Assembly (NCBI GenBank): GCA_963716215.1
Contig: OY970298.1
Span: 1,488,001 to 1,552,000, forward strand
DNA: 64,000 nucleotides
Direction: 5' to 3'
Source: JACVRW01 sp963716215
Lineage (GTDB): Bacteria; Actinomycetota; Thermoleophilia; Solirubrobacterales; Thermoleophilaceae
Shown here: positions 21,499-28,959 of the stretch, one piece after another
Numbering within the stretch: the stretch's first letter is position 1
How the letters are laid out: each line of letters begins with the position of its first letter
Program-made: the position numbers and the translations under genes
Notes under the pieces: generated by a model
Told to the model about the DNA's origin: nothing
Databases searched by the model: none
What the model saw: the letters and a program-made list of their open reading frames with translations, nothing else

Positions 21499-23438
21499 CG
21501 TTCCATCACCACCCCGTCGGGTCCGGACCGGGCGCTCCACCCGGGCGGCACGACCAGCGTCGCGCCGGGCAGCTCGAAGATGGCCGGACCACCGATGTCG
21601 GCCTCGCCGGGGCCCAGCACCTCGGCGTCGACCCACTCGCCATCGAACAGCGCGCGCCGGGTGCCGCGGCGCTCGGCCGGCTCGGCGGTGGCTGGTGGCG
21701 GCTCGGCGCCGGGGAGCGCCGCGGCCACGCGCACGGTCACGAGCTCGAGCTGCGCCTGGGGGTCCGAGTACCCGTAGCGCTCCTCGTGGGCGCGGTCGAA
21801 GGCGGAGCGCAGCTCGGCCGGGTCTGGCTCCAGGTCGCCGTCGATCGAGAGCTCGAAGGCCTGCCCGGCGTAGCGCAGGTCATAGGTGGCGCGCAGCCCG
21901 GCGTCCGGCTCGCCCAGCTCGCGGCGCGCATGCCCGCCCAGCCGCCGCACGGCGGCGCCGATCGCGTCGCGGCTGAGCGCGTCGCCGGCGAGCAGCACGC
22001 TCTCGACCACGTCGCGGCGCCGCTCGGAGACGATCAGCCCGAGGGCCGAGAGCACGCCCGATGCGATCGGCGCGATCACCCGGCGCATCCCCAGCTCGGT
22101 GGCGATCTGCGCAGCGTGGAGGGGACCGGCACCGCCGAAGGCCACCAGCGCGAGGTCACGCGGGTCGACGCCGCGCTCCACCGTCACGACCCTCACCGCC
22201 TGTGCCATCTCGGCGCCCGCGACGCGTGCGATCCCGGCGGCGGCCTGCTCCGGGGCCAGCTCCAGCTCGGCGGCGAGCCCGGCGACGGCCGCGGCGGCGG
22301 CAGCGGCGTCCAGCCGCACGCCCCCTGCCAGCGGCGAGTCTTGGTCGAGCCAGCCCAGCAGCAAGTCGGCGTCGGTCACCGTCGGCTCGGTCCCGCCGCG
22401 CCCGTAGCAGGCTGGCCCGGGATCGGCCCCGGCCGAGCGCGGCCCCACGCGCAGGGCACCGCCGGGGTCGCGCCACGCGATCGAGCCGCCGCCGGCGCCG
22501 ACCGTGTGCACGTCCACCATCGGCAGCGCCAGCGCACGGCCGCCGACGCTGCGCCCGCCGCCGACGGTCGCGGCGCCCCCGAGCAGCAGCGACACGTCGC
22601 AGGACGTGCCGCCCATGTCCAGCCCGACGGCGTCCGTGCCGGCCACGTGCGCGGCTCCCACCGCCCCGCCGGCAGGGCCCGACAGCACGGTCCACGAGGC
22701 GTGCCGGGCGGCGGTGTCCGCGCGGGCCGTGCCGCCGCTGGAGAGCATCACCTCCGGCTCGGGCAGCCCGACCGCCTCGGCGCGGTCGGTCAGGCGCTCC
22801 AGGTAGCCGCTCAGCAGGGGGGAGAGGGCGGCGTCCACGATCGTCGTCACGCAGCGCTCGTACTCGCGGAACACCCCGGCCGTCTCGTGGGAGGTCGACA
22901 CGTGCACCCCGCCGATGACCTCGGCCGTGATCTCCGCGGCGCGGCGCTCGTGCCCGGGATGGCGGAAGCCCCACAGCAGGCAGACGGCGACCGCCGCGCA
23001 GTCGATCCCCTCGAGCGCCTCCCGCAGCGCGTCCTCGTCGAGCTCGCGCAGCACGCCCTCGGGGCCGGTCCGTTCCGGTACGGCCACCCGCAGCTCCGCC
23101 GGCACCAGCGGGGGCGGGTGGCCCGCGCAGAGGCGGTACAACTCTGGCCGCGCCTGACGGCCCAGCTCCTCGAGATCGGTGAACCCGGCCGTGGCGAGCA
23201 GGGCGGTACGCGCCACGCGGCCCTCGAGCAGGGCGTTCGTGCCCACGGTCATCCCGTGCACGAAGCGCTTGACCTGGGAGGGCTCGGCCGCGGCGGCGGC
23301 GAGCGCCTGGCCCACAGCGTCCATCACACCCTCGGACTGGTCCGCCGGCGTGGTCGGCGACTTGCCGGTGACCAGGCGCTCGCCAGTCAGCAGCGCGGCG
23401 TCGGTGAAGGTGCCGCCAATGTCCACGCCGAGGATCAT
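21495..23438 (-). CDS. hyuA: Hydantoinase A / oxoprolinase alpha subunit family protein
   Basis: ASKHA-type ATPase subunit of 647 residues that pairs with HyuB. The N-terminal phosphate loop ILGVDIGGTFTDAALL starts at residue 2, and GLDMGGTSCDVSL near residue 270 is the second phosphate motif. The central GAGGGSIAW segment is typical of the family. The order is hyuA-hyuB-dehydrogenase-trhA with overlapping stops and starts, one operon on the minus strand. No regulator lies beside it. Confidence 0.94.
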   Translation of the reverse strand: MILGVDIGGTFTDAALLTGERLVTGKSPTTPADQSEGVMDAVGQALAAAAAEPSQVKRFVHGMTVGTNALLEGRVARTALLATAGFTDLEELGRQARPELYRLCAGHPPPLVPAELRVAVPERTGPEGVLRELDEDALREALEGIDCAAVAVCLLWGFRHPGHERRAAEITAEVIGGVHVSTSHETAGVFREYERCVTTIVDAALSPLLSGYLERLTDRAEAVGLPEPEVMLSSGGTARADTAARHASWTVLSGPAGGAVGAAHVAGTDAVGLDMGGTSCDVSLLLGGAATVGGGRSVGGRALALPMVDVHTVGAGGGSIAWRDPGGALRVGPRSAGADPGPACYGRGGTEPTVTDADLLLGWLDQDSPLAGGVRLDAAAAAAAVAGLAAELELAPEQAAAGIARVAGAEMAQAVRVVTVERGVDPRDLALVAFGGAGPLHAAQIATELGMRRVIAPIASGVLSALGLIVSERRRDVVESVLLAGDALSRDAIGAAVRRLGGHARRELGEPDAGLRATYDLRYAGQAFELSIDGDLEPDPAELRSAFDRAHEERYGYSDPQAQLELVTVRVAAALPGAEPPPATAEPAERRGTRRALFDGEWVDAEVLGPGEADIGGPAIFELPGATLVVPPGWSARSGPDGVVMER

Positions 23439-23484
23439 CGGCGTGGACGCTAACGGCGAGGGTCAGGTCGCGCGGATGGTTCTC

Positions 23485-23904
23485 CTACGCGGCGACCTCG
23501 AACTCTTCGTCGAGGTGCTTGTGCGACGGGCAGTACTTGCTGCCCGGCAGCGGTACTCGCTGGCACGCCGTGCCCCTGCGGGTGCTGGCGTGGCAGCAGG
23601 CTGGGCTACCGTCGAAGGTCACGCCCTCGCGCAGCTGGGTGTCAACGTATTCCGTTGCCAGCTGCATGTGCTTCTCGCACATCCGGTAGACCCGCATCTG
23701 CTCCGACATCGGGAAGTAGTGGCGCACGTCGTTGAAGAGCGTGCGCACCGGCTTCGCGAAGTAGTGCCGATCGAGCGCGAGTCGTTCCATGGACGACTCG
23801 CACGCGCGCAGGAACCGCAGGCGCGCGGCCGTTAGGTCATCACCTCGGTCGGAAACCACATCGTGCGCCAGCTCCCGATAGAGCGAGCGACTGAACTGGT
23901 ACAT
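23485..23904 (-). CDS. Conserved hypothetical protein with C-terminal Cys/His cluster
   Basis: Protein of 139 residues of unknown function. The N-terminal 100 residues look helical and charged. The C-terminal third has CCHASTRRGTACQR followed by GSKYCPSH, a Cys/His set (C-C-H...C...C..H) that could bind zinc in a small treble-clef-like site. The ATG at 23904 has GGGAGG upstream. It is separated from both neighbours and may be monocistronic. Confidence 0.7.
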   Translation of the reverse strand: MYQFSRSLYRELAHDVVSDRGDDLTAARLRFLRACESSMERLALDRHYFAKPVRTLFNDVRHYFPMSEQMRVYRMCEKHMQLATEYVDTQLREGVTFDGSPACCHASTRRGTACQRVPLPGSKYCPSHKHLDEEFEVAA

Positions 23905-23983
23905 CGGGCCTCCCTTACCCAGTCAACTTGCCGCGGGCTTGCCGTGCCCGAGACGGTGCGGCGGTCGAAACGTACCTTGGGTC

Positions 23984-24010
23984 AACGCCATTGGGTATTG
24001 AGGTGGCGTT
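23984..24010. promoter_or_regulatory. Inverted repeat in the intergenic region upstream of the Cys/His protein
   Basis: AACGCCA-N13-TGGCGTT lies about 80 bases upstream of the ATG at 23904. The same gap holds two more palindromes, GGTTTTGAAACC (24046-24057) and GGCTGGCCAGCC (24078-24089). Operator or terminator roles are possible; none is shown. Confidence 0.35.
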
Positions 24011-24118
24011 AAACCGACTGGCCGTTCAGTTACCCCTGTTATGGAGGTTTTGAAACCAATCTAGCCTGGACTTGGCTGGCTGGCCAGCCTGCGATCGCGA
24101 AAAGGCGTCGCTGATCGC

Positions 24119-24610
24119 CTAGGGCATCATCGGCTGCATCAGCCAGTCCATGCGCCTGCGGGAGTAGACGAGTGGCTCGCCGGTCTCGAGCCGCCCCTGC
24201 TCGAGGTCGCCGATCAGGACCGTGTGGTCGTAGCGCACGAAGTTCGCCACGCGCCGGCAGCGCAGATAGGCCAGCGAGCCCGCCAGCTCCGGCACGCCCT
24301 CGTCCCAGGCCCACTCGAGGCCGGCGAACTTGTCCACCGCCTGGCGGTCGGCGAAGCGGTGGGCCAGCTCCAACTCGTCGGAGCGGAGCAGGTGCACGCC
24401 GAAGCGGTCGCATTCCGCCAGGGCGGTGTGGCAGCGCGACTCGTGCCAGACGGAGACCAGCAGCGACGGCGGGTGCGCGCTGTAGGAGACCAGCGAAGTG
24501 GCCGCGATCCCGCACGGCAGCCCGTCCGGTCGCCGGGTGGTGATGACGGCGACCCCCGACGCCAGGTGGGCCATCGCCTCGCGAAACAGCTCTTCCAGTT
24601 TCAGCTCCAT
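24119..24610 (-). CDS. Flavin reductase (FMN-binding split-barrel) family protein
   Basis: Split-barrel flavoprotein of 163 residues that reduces FMN/FAD with NAD(P)H or supplies reduced flavin to a monooxygenase. Typical blocks are ASGVAVITTRRPDGLPCGIAA at the N-terminus, SLVSYSAHPPSLLVSV, and FGVHLLRSDE. The ATG at 24610 lies within the last codons of nadB (10-base overlap), so it is co-transcribed with nadB. No partner oxygenase is in the window. A hairpin-poor spacer follows its stop. Confidence 0.88.
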   Translation of the reverse strand: MELKLEELFREAMAHLASGVAVITTRRPDGLPCGIAATSLVSYSAHPPSLLVSVWHESRCHTALAECDRFGVHLLRSDELELAHRFADRQAVDKFAGLEWAWDEGVPELAGSLAYLRCRRVANFVRYDHTVLIGDLEQGRLETGEPLVYSRRRMDWLMQPMMP

Positions 24611-26067
24611 TGCTCGAACCGCGGCGGTGCTCCGCCGGCCACAAGCGTATGCATGTGGTCCAGCGCCGGGTCGGTCTCCGGGTGGTCCACGCGCTGGTGG
24701 GCGCCCCGGCTCTCCTCGCGGGCGAGGCACGAGGCCGCGATCAGGCGCGCCAGCGGGAACGGGTCGTCGAGCAGGATGCCCAGGCCGGCCGGTTCGCGCC
24801 GCAACCCGGCGTGGCGCCAGAGGGCCGCGCGCGTGTCGTCGGACGGCGGCGCGGTGTGGATCTTGTCGTCGGGGGCGGCGGTCGCCGGCGGCTCGGGGTC
24901 GGACGTGGCGGCGAGCGCAGCCCGACGGCCGAAGACGAAGCACTCGGCCAGCGAGTTCGAGGCCAGCCGGTTGGCCCCGTGCAGCCCGGTGCAGGCTGCC
25001 TCGCCGATGGCGTACAGGCCCGGGACCGACGAGCGGCCGTCGAGGTCGGTCGCCACGCCGCCCATCGTGTAGTGCGCCGCCGGCGCGACCGGGATCAGGT
25101 CCCGGCGCGGGTCGATCCCGACCTCCTCGAGCGCGGCGGCGATGTTGGGGAAGCGCGCCACGTCGACCGCGCGCATGTCGAGGCTCACCGCGGGCTGTCC
25201 GCTACGCGCCAGCTCGGCCTGGATCGCCAGCGCCACGTGGTCGCGCGGGGCCAGCTCGTCGACGAAGCGCTGGCCGTCCGCGTCGTGCAGGGTGGCGCCC
25301 TCGCCGCGGACGGCCTCGGTGATGAGGAACCCGTCGCGCGGTCCGTCGTGGCGCAGTGCGGTGGGGTGAAACTGCATGAACTCGAGGTCAGCCAGTTCGG
25401 CTCCCGCCGCGCCGGCCAGCAGCAGGCCCGCGCCGACCGCGCCGCGCGGGTTCGTGCTGCGCTGCCACAGGGCGGCCATGCCGCCCGTGGCGAGCACGAC
25501 GGCGCGGGCCAGCACGGGGAGCGCGTCGCCGCGGCGCGGCCGGGCGACCAGCCCGACGCAGTGGCCGTCGTGGGTGGTGAGCGAGGTCGCGGCGCGCGGC
25601 TCCAGCACTTCGATGCGCTCGTCGAGCGCGGCGCGGGCGGACAGCTCGCGCGTAATGCGTCGACCGGTGGCCGAGCCGCCCGCGTGCACGATGCGCCGGT
25701 GCGAGTGGCCGCCCTCCAGGCCGAGCGCGAGGTTGCCGTGGCGGTCGGCGTCGAAGCTGACGCCAAGCAGCTCCAAGTCGCGCACCCGCGCGGGGGCCTC
25801 CTCGCACAGCACCGTCACGGCGCTCGCGCGGGCGGCGTCGCGGCCGGCCGCGAGCGTGTCGGCGATGTGCTGCTCGGGGGAGTCCTCGGCGGCCAGCGCC
25901 GCGGCGATCCCGCCCTGGGCCCAAAACGACGCGGTCTGGGCGAGCGGCGAGCGGCTCACGAGCGCGACGCGCGCGCCCTCGTCGGCGGCGGTCAGCGCGG
26001 CGTAGAGGCCGGCGGCGCCAGCGCCCACGACGGCCACGTCCACACGCAGCGGGTCCGAGGCGCTCAC
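24601..26067 (-). CDS. nadB: L-aspartate oxidase NadB
   Basis: FAD enzyme of 488 residues that oxidises L-aspartate to iminoaspartate, the first step of de novo NAD synthesis. The dinucleotide fold VVGAGAAGLYAAL (near residue 12), the capping-domain SFWAQGGIAAAL, the HPTALRHDG block and the active-site GANRLASNSLAE region are all present. Start GTG 26067 lies 7 bases after a TACGGT box, so it is probably leaderless. nadA and nadC are not in the window; here the downstream partner is a flavin reductase. Confidence 0.95.
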   Translation of the reverse strand: MSASDPLRVDVAVVGAGAAGLYAALTAADEGARVALVSRSPLAQTASFWAQGGIAAALAAEDSPEQHIADTLAAGRDAARASAVTVLCEEAPARVRDLELLGVSFDADRHGNLALGLEGGHSHRRIVHAGGSATGRRITRELSARAALDERIEVLEPRAATSLTTHDGHCVGLVARPRRGDALPVLARAVVLATGGMAALWQRSTNPRGAVGAGLLLAGAAGAELADLEFMQFHPTALRHDGPRDGFLITEAVRGEGATLHDADGQRFVDELAPRDHVALAIQAELARSGQPAVSLDMRAVDVARFPNIAAALEEVGIDPRRDLIPVAPAAHYTMGGVATDLDGRSSVPGLYAIGEAACTGLHGANRLASNSLAECFVFGRRAALAATSDPEPPATAAPDDKIHTAPPSDDTRAALWRHAGLRREPAGLGILLDDPFPLARLIAASCLAREESRGAHQRVDHPETDPALDHMHTLVAGGAPPRFEQWS

Positions 26068-26073
26068 CGCCGA

Positions 26074-26080
26074 TACCGTA
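26074..26080. promoter_or_regulatory. Divergent overlapping -10 boxes (nadB / deacetylase)
   Basis: TACCGTA holds TACCGT on the plus strand, 10 bases before GTG 26090. It also holds TACGGT on the minus strand, 7 bases before GTG 26067. The two overlap by five bases. Confidence 0.45.
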
Positions 26081-26089
26081 CCTGCGCCG

Positions 26090-27079
26090 GTGCCCGTCTA
26101 CTTCGGCCATCCCTCCTCGCTCGAGCACGACACCGGTCGGGGCCACCCCGAACGCGCCGATCGGATGCGCGCGATCGAGGCCGAGCTGGGGGCGCGGGAC
26201 TGGCTCGGCTTCGAGCGCCGCGAGGCACCGGAGGCCACGGTCGCGCAGCTGCTGGCGGTACATCCCCAGTCGTATGTCGACGCGGTGCGCGAGACGAGCG
26301 CGCGCGAGGGCGCGTTCGACATGGACACGCCGACGTCCGCCGGCACCTGGGACGCGGCGCTGCGGGCCGCCGGCGGCGCCTGCGCGCTCGCCGAGGCGCT
26401 GCTCGGCGGCGGCGAGCGCGCCGGCTTCTCGGCGCTGCGCCCGCCCGGGCACCACGCGGAGCCGGAGCGCGCGATGGGGTTCTGCCTGTTCGCCAACGCG
26501 TCGATCGCGGCGCGCCACGCGCTCGACTCGCTGGGCGCCGAGCGGGTGTTCGTGCTCGACTGGGACGTGCACCACGGCAACGGCACCAACGCGATCTTCC
26601 GCGACTCGGCGGAGGTGCTGTTCGCGAGCCTCCACCAGTCCCCTTTCTGGCCGGGCACCGGGCCGCTGTCCGACGTCGGCGCCGGACCCGGCGAGGGCTA
26701 CTCCATCAACCTGCCCGTGCCGGCGGGCTCGGGCGAGGCGCAGTTCTGCGGGCTGGTCGAGCACGTGGTGCTGCCCGCCGCGCGGGAGTTCGACCCCGAC
26801 CTGGTGCTCGTGTCGGCCGGCTACGACGCCCACCGCGACGACCCGCTCGGCGAGTGCGCGCTCGACACGTCGTCATACGCCGAGCTGACGCGCCAGGTGC
26901 TCACGCTCGGCAAGCCGGTCGGCTACCTGCTCGAGGGCGGTTACGACCTGGACGCGCTGGCCGGCTCGGTCGCGGCGTCGATGGAGACCCTGGTCGCCGG
27001 CGGCGACCCCGGCTCACATCCGCGCGGCCCGCTGGTCGAGCAGGCGGTGGCGACCGTGGGCCGCCACTGGCAGCTCTAG
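26090..27079 (+). CDS. Histone-deacetylase-family (AcuC/polyamine deacetylase-like) hydrolase
   Basis: Zinc-dependent amidohydrolase of 329 residues. The catalytic dyad and zinc site are intact: RPPGHHAEP (His pair), DWDVHHGNGT (Asp and His ligands) and SAGYDAHRDD (Asp ligand). A conserved Tyr is seen in EGGYDLDAL. Bacterial members deacetylate acetyl-lysine (AcuC), acetylpolyamines or other acetylamides; the target here is unknown. The gene is monocistronic, divergent from nadB, and its stop overlaps that of the SPOR-domain gene by 4 bases. Confidence 0.93.
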   Translation: MPVYFGHPSSLEHDTGRGHPERADRMRAIEAELGARDWLGFERREAPEATVAQLLAVHPQSYVDAVRETSAREGAFDMDTPTSAGTWDAALRAAGGACALAEALLGGGERAGFSALRPPGHHAEPERAMGFCLFANASIAARHALDSLGAERVFVLDWDVHHGNGTNAIFRDSAEVLFASLHQSPFWPGTGPLSDVGAGPGEGYSINLPVPAGSGEAQFCGLVEHVVLPAAREFDPDLVLVSAGYDAHRDDPLGECALDTSSYAELTRQVLTLGKPVGYLLEGGYDLDALAGSVAASMETLVAGGDPGSHPRGPLVEQAVATVGRHWQL

Positions 27080-27654
27080 CCGGCGGGCTCGACGAGCGTC
27101 GGGTAGGCGCCCGGGTAGCGCTCGCCGAGGTTGGCCGCCTGCTGCTCCGCGCTGGCCTGGGTGTCGAAGCGCCCGGCGTAGACGATCCATAGGCCGGTGC
27201 CGAGTCCGTAGTCGTCGGATCGCAACAGGCCCGCCTCGAGCCCTGAGCTGGCGGCCTCGCGGGCCACGCGGCGCGCCGCGGGGCGGTCGCCGGTCGTCAC
27301 GAGCACCACCGTGTAGGCAGTCACGCCCTTGGGCCACTGGAGCAGCAGGCTCTGGTTCGGCTCCTGTGCGCTGGCGTCAGTTTCCGTCTGGGGCGTGCCC
27401 GTCGCGGCCGAGGGCGCCGGCTGCTCGCTGCGGTCGGCGGCGTCGCTGTCCGAGTCATCGGTCAGCTCGCTGAGGGCGAAGCCGAACGCGGCCGCGCCGA
27501 GCACCACCACGCACAGCAGCAGCGCAACCGCCGGCAGGTTCTCGAACGAGCGCCGCTCGCGACCCTCCTCCTTGAGGGCGATGCGCCTACCGCACTCGAT
27601 GCAGACGAGCTGACCGCGCTCGGCGTTCGCTCCGCAGTTCGGGCAGGACGTCAT
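27076..27654 (-). CDS. Zinc-ribbon / single-TM / SPOR-domain protein
   Basis: Membrane protein of 192 residues with an unusual build. A four-Cys zinc ribbon (CPNC...CIEC) lies at residues 4-21 in the cytosol. One membrane helix spans about 41-62, an acidic Ser/Thr/Pro-rich linker follows, and a SPOR-like domain occupies about 110-188 (TAYTVVLVTTGDRPAARRVA and LWIVYAGRFDTQASAEQQA). SPOR domains bind glycan strands denuded of stem peptides at division sites. It overlaps the coiled-coil gene upstream as ATGA. Confidence 0.78.
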   Translation of the reverse strand: MTSCPNCGANAERGQLVCIECGRRIALKEEGRERRSFENLPAVALLLCVVVLGAAAFGFALSELTDDSDSDAADRSEQPAPSAATGTPQTETDASAQEPNQSLLLQWPKGVTAYTVVLVTTGDRPAARRVAREAASSGLEAGLLRSDDYGLGTGLWIVYAGRFDTQASAEQQAANLGERYPGAYPTLVEPAG

Positions 27655-27959
27655 GCGCGCGGCTCCTCGTGCTCGGCGACCGCGGTCTCCTCGTCGTCCT
27701 CGTAGTCGTCGTACTCGAGCGCGTCGACCTCCTCCGTGGTGTCGCCGGCTGCGTACTCGGGCTCGGCGTCGGGCGGCAGCCCGGCGAGCGTCCGCTCCAG
27801 CTCGCGCACCTCGTCGTCGACGACTGTCAGCTCGGCGGCCTTCTGCTGCAGCAGCTCGGGCGCGCGCCGGCCGTGGCGGTGCAGCTCGTACACCAGCGCG
27901 CCCAGGTCGAGCAGCATCGTCTCGCGCTCGCGGCGCCGTTCGCGCAGCCGTCGCCGCAT
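27651..27959 (-). CDS. Small charged coiled-coil protein
   Basis: Hypothetical protein of about 102 residues from ATG 27959 (GTG 27977 is in frame and would overlap the glycosyltransferase stop). It has a basic Arg-rich N-terminus, a helical region with heptad-like spacing (LLDLGALVYELHRHGR, LLQQKAAELTVVDDEVRELERTL) and a strongly acidic tail. It lies between the glycosyltransferase and the SPOR gene and overlaps the latter by 4 bases. It may serve as an assembly or scaffold partner for that protein; this is inference from context. Confidence 0.65.
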   Translation of the reverse strand: MRRRLRERRRERETMLLDLGALVYELHRHGRRAPELLQQKAAELTVVDDEVRELERTLAGLPPDAEPEYAAGDTTEEVDALEYDDYEDDEETAVAEHEEPRA

Positions 27960-27969
27960 CTGTCCCCGC

Positions 27970-28959
27970 TCACCCACGCTCGGCCAGCGCCTCGTCCACC
28001 ACTCGCAGGATCCCGTCCCTCCGACTCGCCATCGGGAAGTTCGTGAGAATACGCTCGCGCGCAGAGCGATTCGCCGCCGGGCCGAGCTCGAGCGCGCGGC
28101 GGATGCCGTCAGCGACCGCCTCCGGCCGCTGCGAGTCGATCAGCACGCCGGCGTCGCCGACCACCTCGGGCATCGCGGTTACGTTCATCACGACCGGCAC
28201 GCAGCCGGCCAGCATCGCCTCGGCGACCGCGAGCCCGAACCCCTCGTGGCGCGAGGCCTGCACGTAGACGGCTGCGCGCCGGTAGAGCGCGACCAGTTCC
28301 TCGTCGGACAGCCAGCCGGTGAGTTCGACGTTCTCGGGGGCGACCGCTCGGAGCTGCTCGACCGCGTCGTCCAGCCACTTGCCCGCGAACACGAAGCGCA
28401 CGTCGGGCAGCTCGCGGGCGGCCTGCACGAACGGAAGCTGGCCCTTCTGGACGAGCGTGCCGTGGTCGATCGCGCCGACCGTCAGGGCCAGGCGCTCCTT
28501 GTCCGGCGCGACGTCGCCGAACGGATCGGGCACGCCGAGATGGACCACGGTCACCTCGTGCGGCGGGATCGGCGTGTTGCGCGCGATCTCGCTGAGGCTG
28601 TACTCGGAGAAGGTCATCAGGCGGCCCGCGCGGCGCATGATCCAGCGGCTGGCCCAGCGGCGCAGGCCGCCCTGCTGGTAGCCGTAGCCGATGTCGGGCA
28701 TGTTCGCGCTGTCGAAGCCCCCGATCACGAGCACCGACGGCCTGCGCAGCAGCCAGGCGAGCGCGATGGGGAAGAACGTGTGCCAGGAGGCGAACCACCC
28801 GAAGACCACGTCGGCACCGATCACGCCTCGTACGACCTTCACCGGGTTGGGCCAGCGGCCGGGCTGGTACAGGTCGTCGATCTCGAAGCGCTCGGCCAGG
28901 ATCTCGCGGTCGATCGCGATGAAGCTCGCCTTGCGCGAGTGGACGAAGAGCAGCCTCAC
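27970..28959 (-). CDS. GT4-type glycosyltransferase
   Basis: Retaining glycosyltransferase of 329 residues with a GT-B fold. The C-terminal Rossmann domain shows SRHEGFGLAVAEAMLAGCVPVV, the EX7E nucleotide-sugar motif (Glu near 248 and 256), followed by VVGDAGVLID. The N-terminal domain begins LLFVHSRKASFI. The GTG at 28959 overlaps the asparagine synthetase stop as GTGA. The sugar and acceptor are not determined; pairing with an AsnB-type amidotransferase suggests modification of a surface glycan or glycopeptide. Confidence 0.88.
   Translation of the reverse strand: MRLLFVHSRKASFIAIDREILAERFEIDDLYQPGRWPNPVKVVRGVIGADVVFGWFASWHTFFPIALAWLLRRPSVLVIGGFDSANMPDIGYGYQQGGLRRWASRWIMRRAGRLMTFSEYSLSEIARNTPIPPHEVTVVHLGVPDPFGDVAPDKERLALTVGAIDHGTLVQKGQLPFVQAARELPDVRFVFAGKWLDDAVEQLRAVAPENVELTGWLSDEELVALYRRAAVYVQASRHEGFGLAVAEAMLAGCVPVVMNVTAMPEVVGDAGVLIDSQRPEAVADGIRRALELGPAANRSARERILTNFPMASRRDGILRVVDEALAERG

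Noticed and set aside
20167..23453. Very long plus-strand frames (536 and 682 codons) across hyuB-hyuA
   Set aside because: They are antisense of well-conserved hydantoinase genes and encode Arg/Ala/Gly-rich nonsense without motifs.
24090..24125. Intrinsic terminator after the flavin reductase gene (GGCG/CGCC stem then TTTT)
   Set aside because: The stem is only four base pairs, too weak to call.
24610..27192. 860-codon plus-strand frame over nadB and the deacetylase gene
   Set aside because: It crosses two real genes in the wrong strand or frame and changes composition at their borders; no domain.
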